Shown here: positions 21,345-22,306 of the stretch, piece by piece
Layout: every line of letters begins with the position of its first letter
Numbering within the stretch: position 1 is the stretch's first letter
DNA from: Oscillospiraceae bacterium
GTDB lineage: Bacteria > Bacillota > Clostridia > Oscillospirales > UBA929
Assembly: GCA_031289065.1 (NCBI GenBank)
Contig: JAITQI010000174.1
Span: 1 to 22,306 of the forward strand
DNA: 22,306 nt
Direction: 5' to 3'
Notes under the pieces: model-generated
Told to the model about the DNA's origin: nothing
Database searches by the model: none
What the model saw: only the letters and a program-made list of their open reading frames with translations
Translations under genes and position numbers: made by a program

Positions 21345-21373
21345 TTTATCGTTAACAGCTGAAGGGTGGTTCG

Positions 21374-22306
21374 GTGCAAACGAAACATAATGTTGCGGCC
21401 GCGAATGCGGCCGACGGGGCGGACGCCGAGGCGCTGCGAGCCGAAGTGAACGCGTTGCGCGGCGAGGTCTCCCGGCTCTCCCGGGAGCTGCGGATGTCCC
21501 AGCGTTTTTTGGACAAAGTCACCAAAACCGTCGAGGCCAAAGACGCCCTCGGCTCGGCGCTGTCCCTGGTAAACGCCAAACAGCGCACCTATACCGACAT
21601 GCTGCTGGAAGGCTGTAACAACATCATCCTGCTCTTCGACGACGACGGCCGGTTGGTGCTCAGCACCAAGGTCTTCCTGGAGTTGACCCACACCCCCAAT
21701 TTCGACTATATCCGCAACGAAAAATACGAGAGCATCCTTGCCCGGTATCTGGACGAGGAAACGGCCGCCCAAATGGAGCAAGCCATCGAGGAGGTCATCC
21801 GCACCCACGACACGGCCGTGCTCACCATCTGGGCCGACGTCGCCTATAACGGCAGCCTCCAACGCCGGTGTTACGCCGTGGAACTGCGCAGCATCGGCAG
21901 GGCCAAAGGCGGCAACGCGGGCATTTCGGCCGGCGCCCTGGCCGTTCTGGTGGACCTCACCGACCTGCTCCAGGAAAAACAGCGGGCCGAGGCGGCCAGC
22001 CGCACCAAATCCGACTTTTTGGCCAACATGAGTCATGAGATACGCACCCCCATGAACGCCATCCTCGGCATGAGCGAAATGCTCAGCCGCTCCCAGATGA
22101 CCGTCGGCCAGCGAAAATACCTGGACGACATCCGCAAGTCCTCCCAGGCGCTGCTGTCCATCATCAACGACATCCTGGACTTCTCCAAGATCGAGGCGGG
22201 CAAGATGGAGCTGTTGGACATCAGCTACAGCCTGCATATGCTGCTGGACAACCTGGGCTCCATGTTCGCCCTGCTCTGCCGCCAAAAGGGGCTGGTCTAC
22301 CGCCAG
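21374..22306 (+). CDS. Soluble sensor histidine kinase (5' part, cut by window end)
   Basis: The first 311 residues are present and the frame is open to the edge. Residues about 17-60 are a coiled coil ([20 protein letters not shown]). Residues about 72-200 form a PAS-like domain ([20 protein letters not shown]). HisKA begins near 208, with the phosphorylated His221 in [20 protein letters not shown]. The segment [14 protein letters not shown] follows, as in hybrid kinases of the BarA/LuxQ type. There is no membrane segment in what is seen, so the input must come from the cytosol, most simply from the FIST protein. GTG at 21374 follows GAAGGGTGG. The ATPase domain and any receiver domain lie outside the window. 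Confidence 0.9.
   Translation, partial: MQTKHNVAAANAADGADAEALRAEVNALRGEVSRLSRELRMSQRFLDKVTKTVEAKDALGSALSLVNAKQRTYTDMLLEGCNNIILLFDDDGRLVLSTKVFLELTHTPNFDYIRNEKYESILARYLDEETAAQMEQAIEEVIRTHDTAVLTIWADVAYNGSLQRRCYAVELRSIGRAKGGNAGISAGALAVLVDLTDLLQEKQRAEAASRTKSDFLANMSHEIRTPMNAILGMSEMLSRSQMTVGQRKYLDDIRKSSQALLSIINDILDFSKIEAGKMELLDISYSLHMLLDNLGSMFALLCRQKGLVYRQ

Overview
The window is GC-rich DNA (about 60% or more by eye) and reads as a spore-forming, Gram-positive Clostridia-type chromosome, probably an Oscillospiraceae/Ruminococcaceae relative. The evidence is a PdaA-type spore-cortex deacetylase, strong AGGAGG ribosome binding sites, several lipobox lipoproteins, TTGACA/TATAAT-type promoters, a PPi-type phosphofructokinase and a zinc-type L28. 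Most of it is core chromosome, but the intergenic spaces are full of dispersed inverted repeats. I see no phage, insertion sequence or CRISPR array.

Layout. 1-1342: repeat element, terminator and a three-SH3b secreted cell-wall protein (minus). It is divergent from an ECF sigma factor that overlaps a large membrane-anchored propeller protein (1512-4317); a tandem PhoP/WalR-like operator lies between them. 4330-6636: terminators, class II fructose-bisphosphate aldolase, and a translationally coupled SGNH hydrolase/zinc metallopeptidase pair (all minus). 6831-11561: two tandem paralogous lipoproteins separated by a palindromic repeat, then a DUF3048 (YerB-like) lipoprotein and an aldo/keto reductase. 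11562-11977: a nested composite repeat. 11978-13216: PPi-dependent phosphofructokinase. 13300-13600: a compact locus with the full layout of a type I toxin-antitoxin module. This has a tiny hydrophobic peptide gene, a sequestered ribosome binding site, and a convergent antisense RNA with its own promoter and terminator. 13646-16385: hemW (minus) divergent from a MATE transporter. 16544-17320: pdaA. 17442-18195: an XRE repressor divergent from a small transcript encoding a 39-residue Cys-rich protein. 18300-19199: GNAT acetyltransferase (minus). 19406-19976: tRNA-Leu(UAA), initiator tRNA-Met and rpmB. 20139-22306: a FIST-domain sensor followed by a soluble histidine kinase cut by the window edge.

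How the genes work together. The aldolase and PPi-phosphofructokinase supply adjacent glycolytic steps, though from separate transcripts. The sigma factor and its overlapping membrane partner form a probable envelope-sensing switch. FIST protein and kinase form a probable two-component sensory unit resembling NosP/kinase pairs.

The most unusual material is between genes. First is the antisense-controlled peptide locus at 13300-13600. Second is a set of three repeat families (TTGACAATGG, TTAAGAATGAAAA and GGACAGAAGACAG types) whose arms are built from short iterated words. Some copies share a GC-rich centre. Some appear to have donated -35 boxes to neighbouring genes, or to have landed on a gene end.
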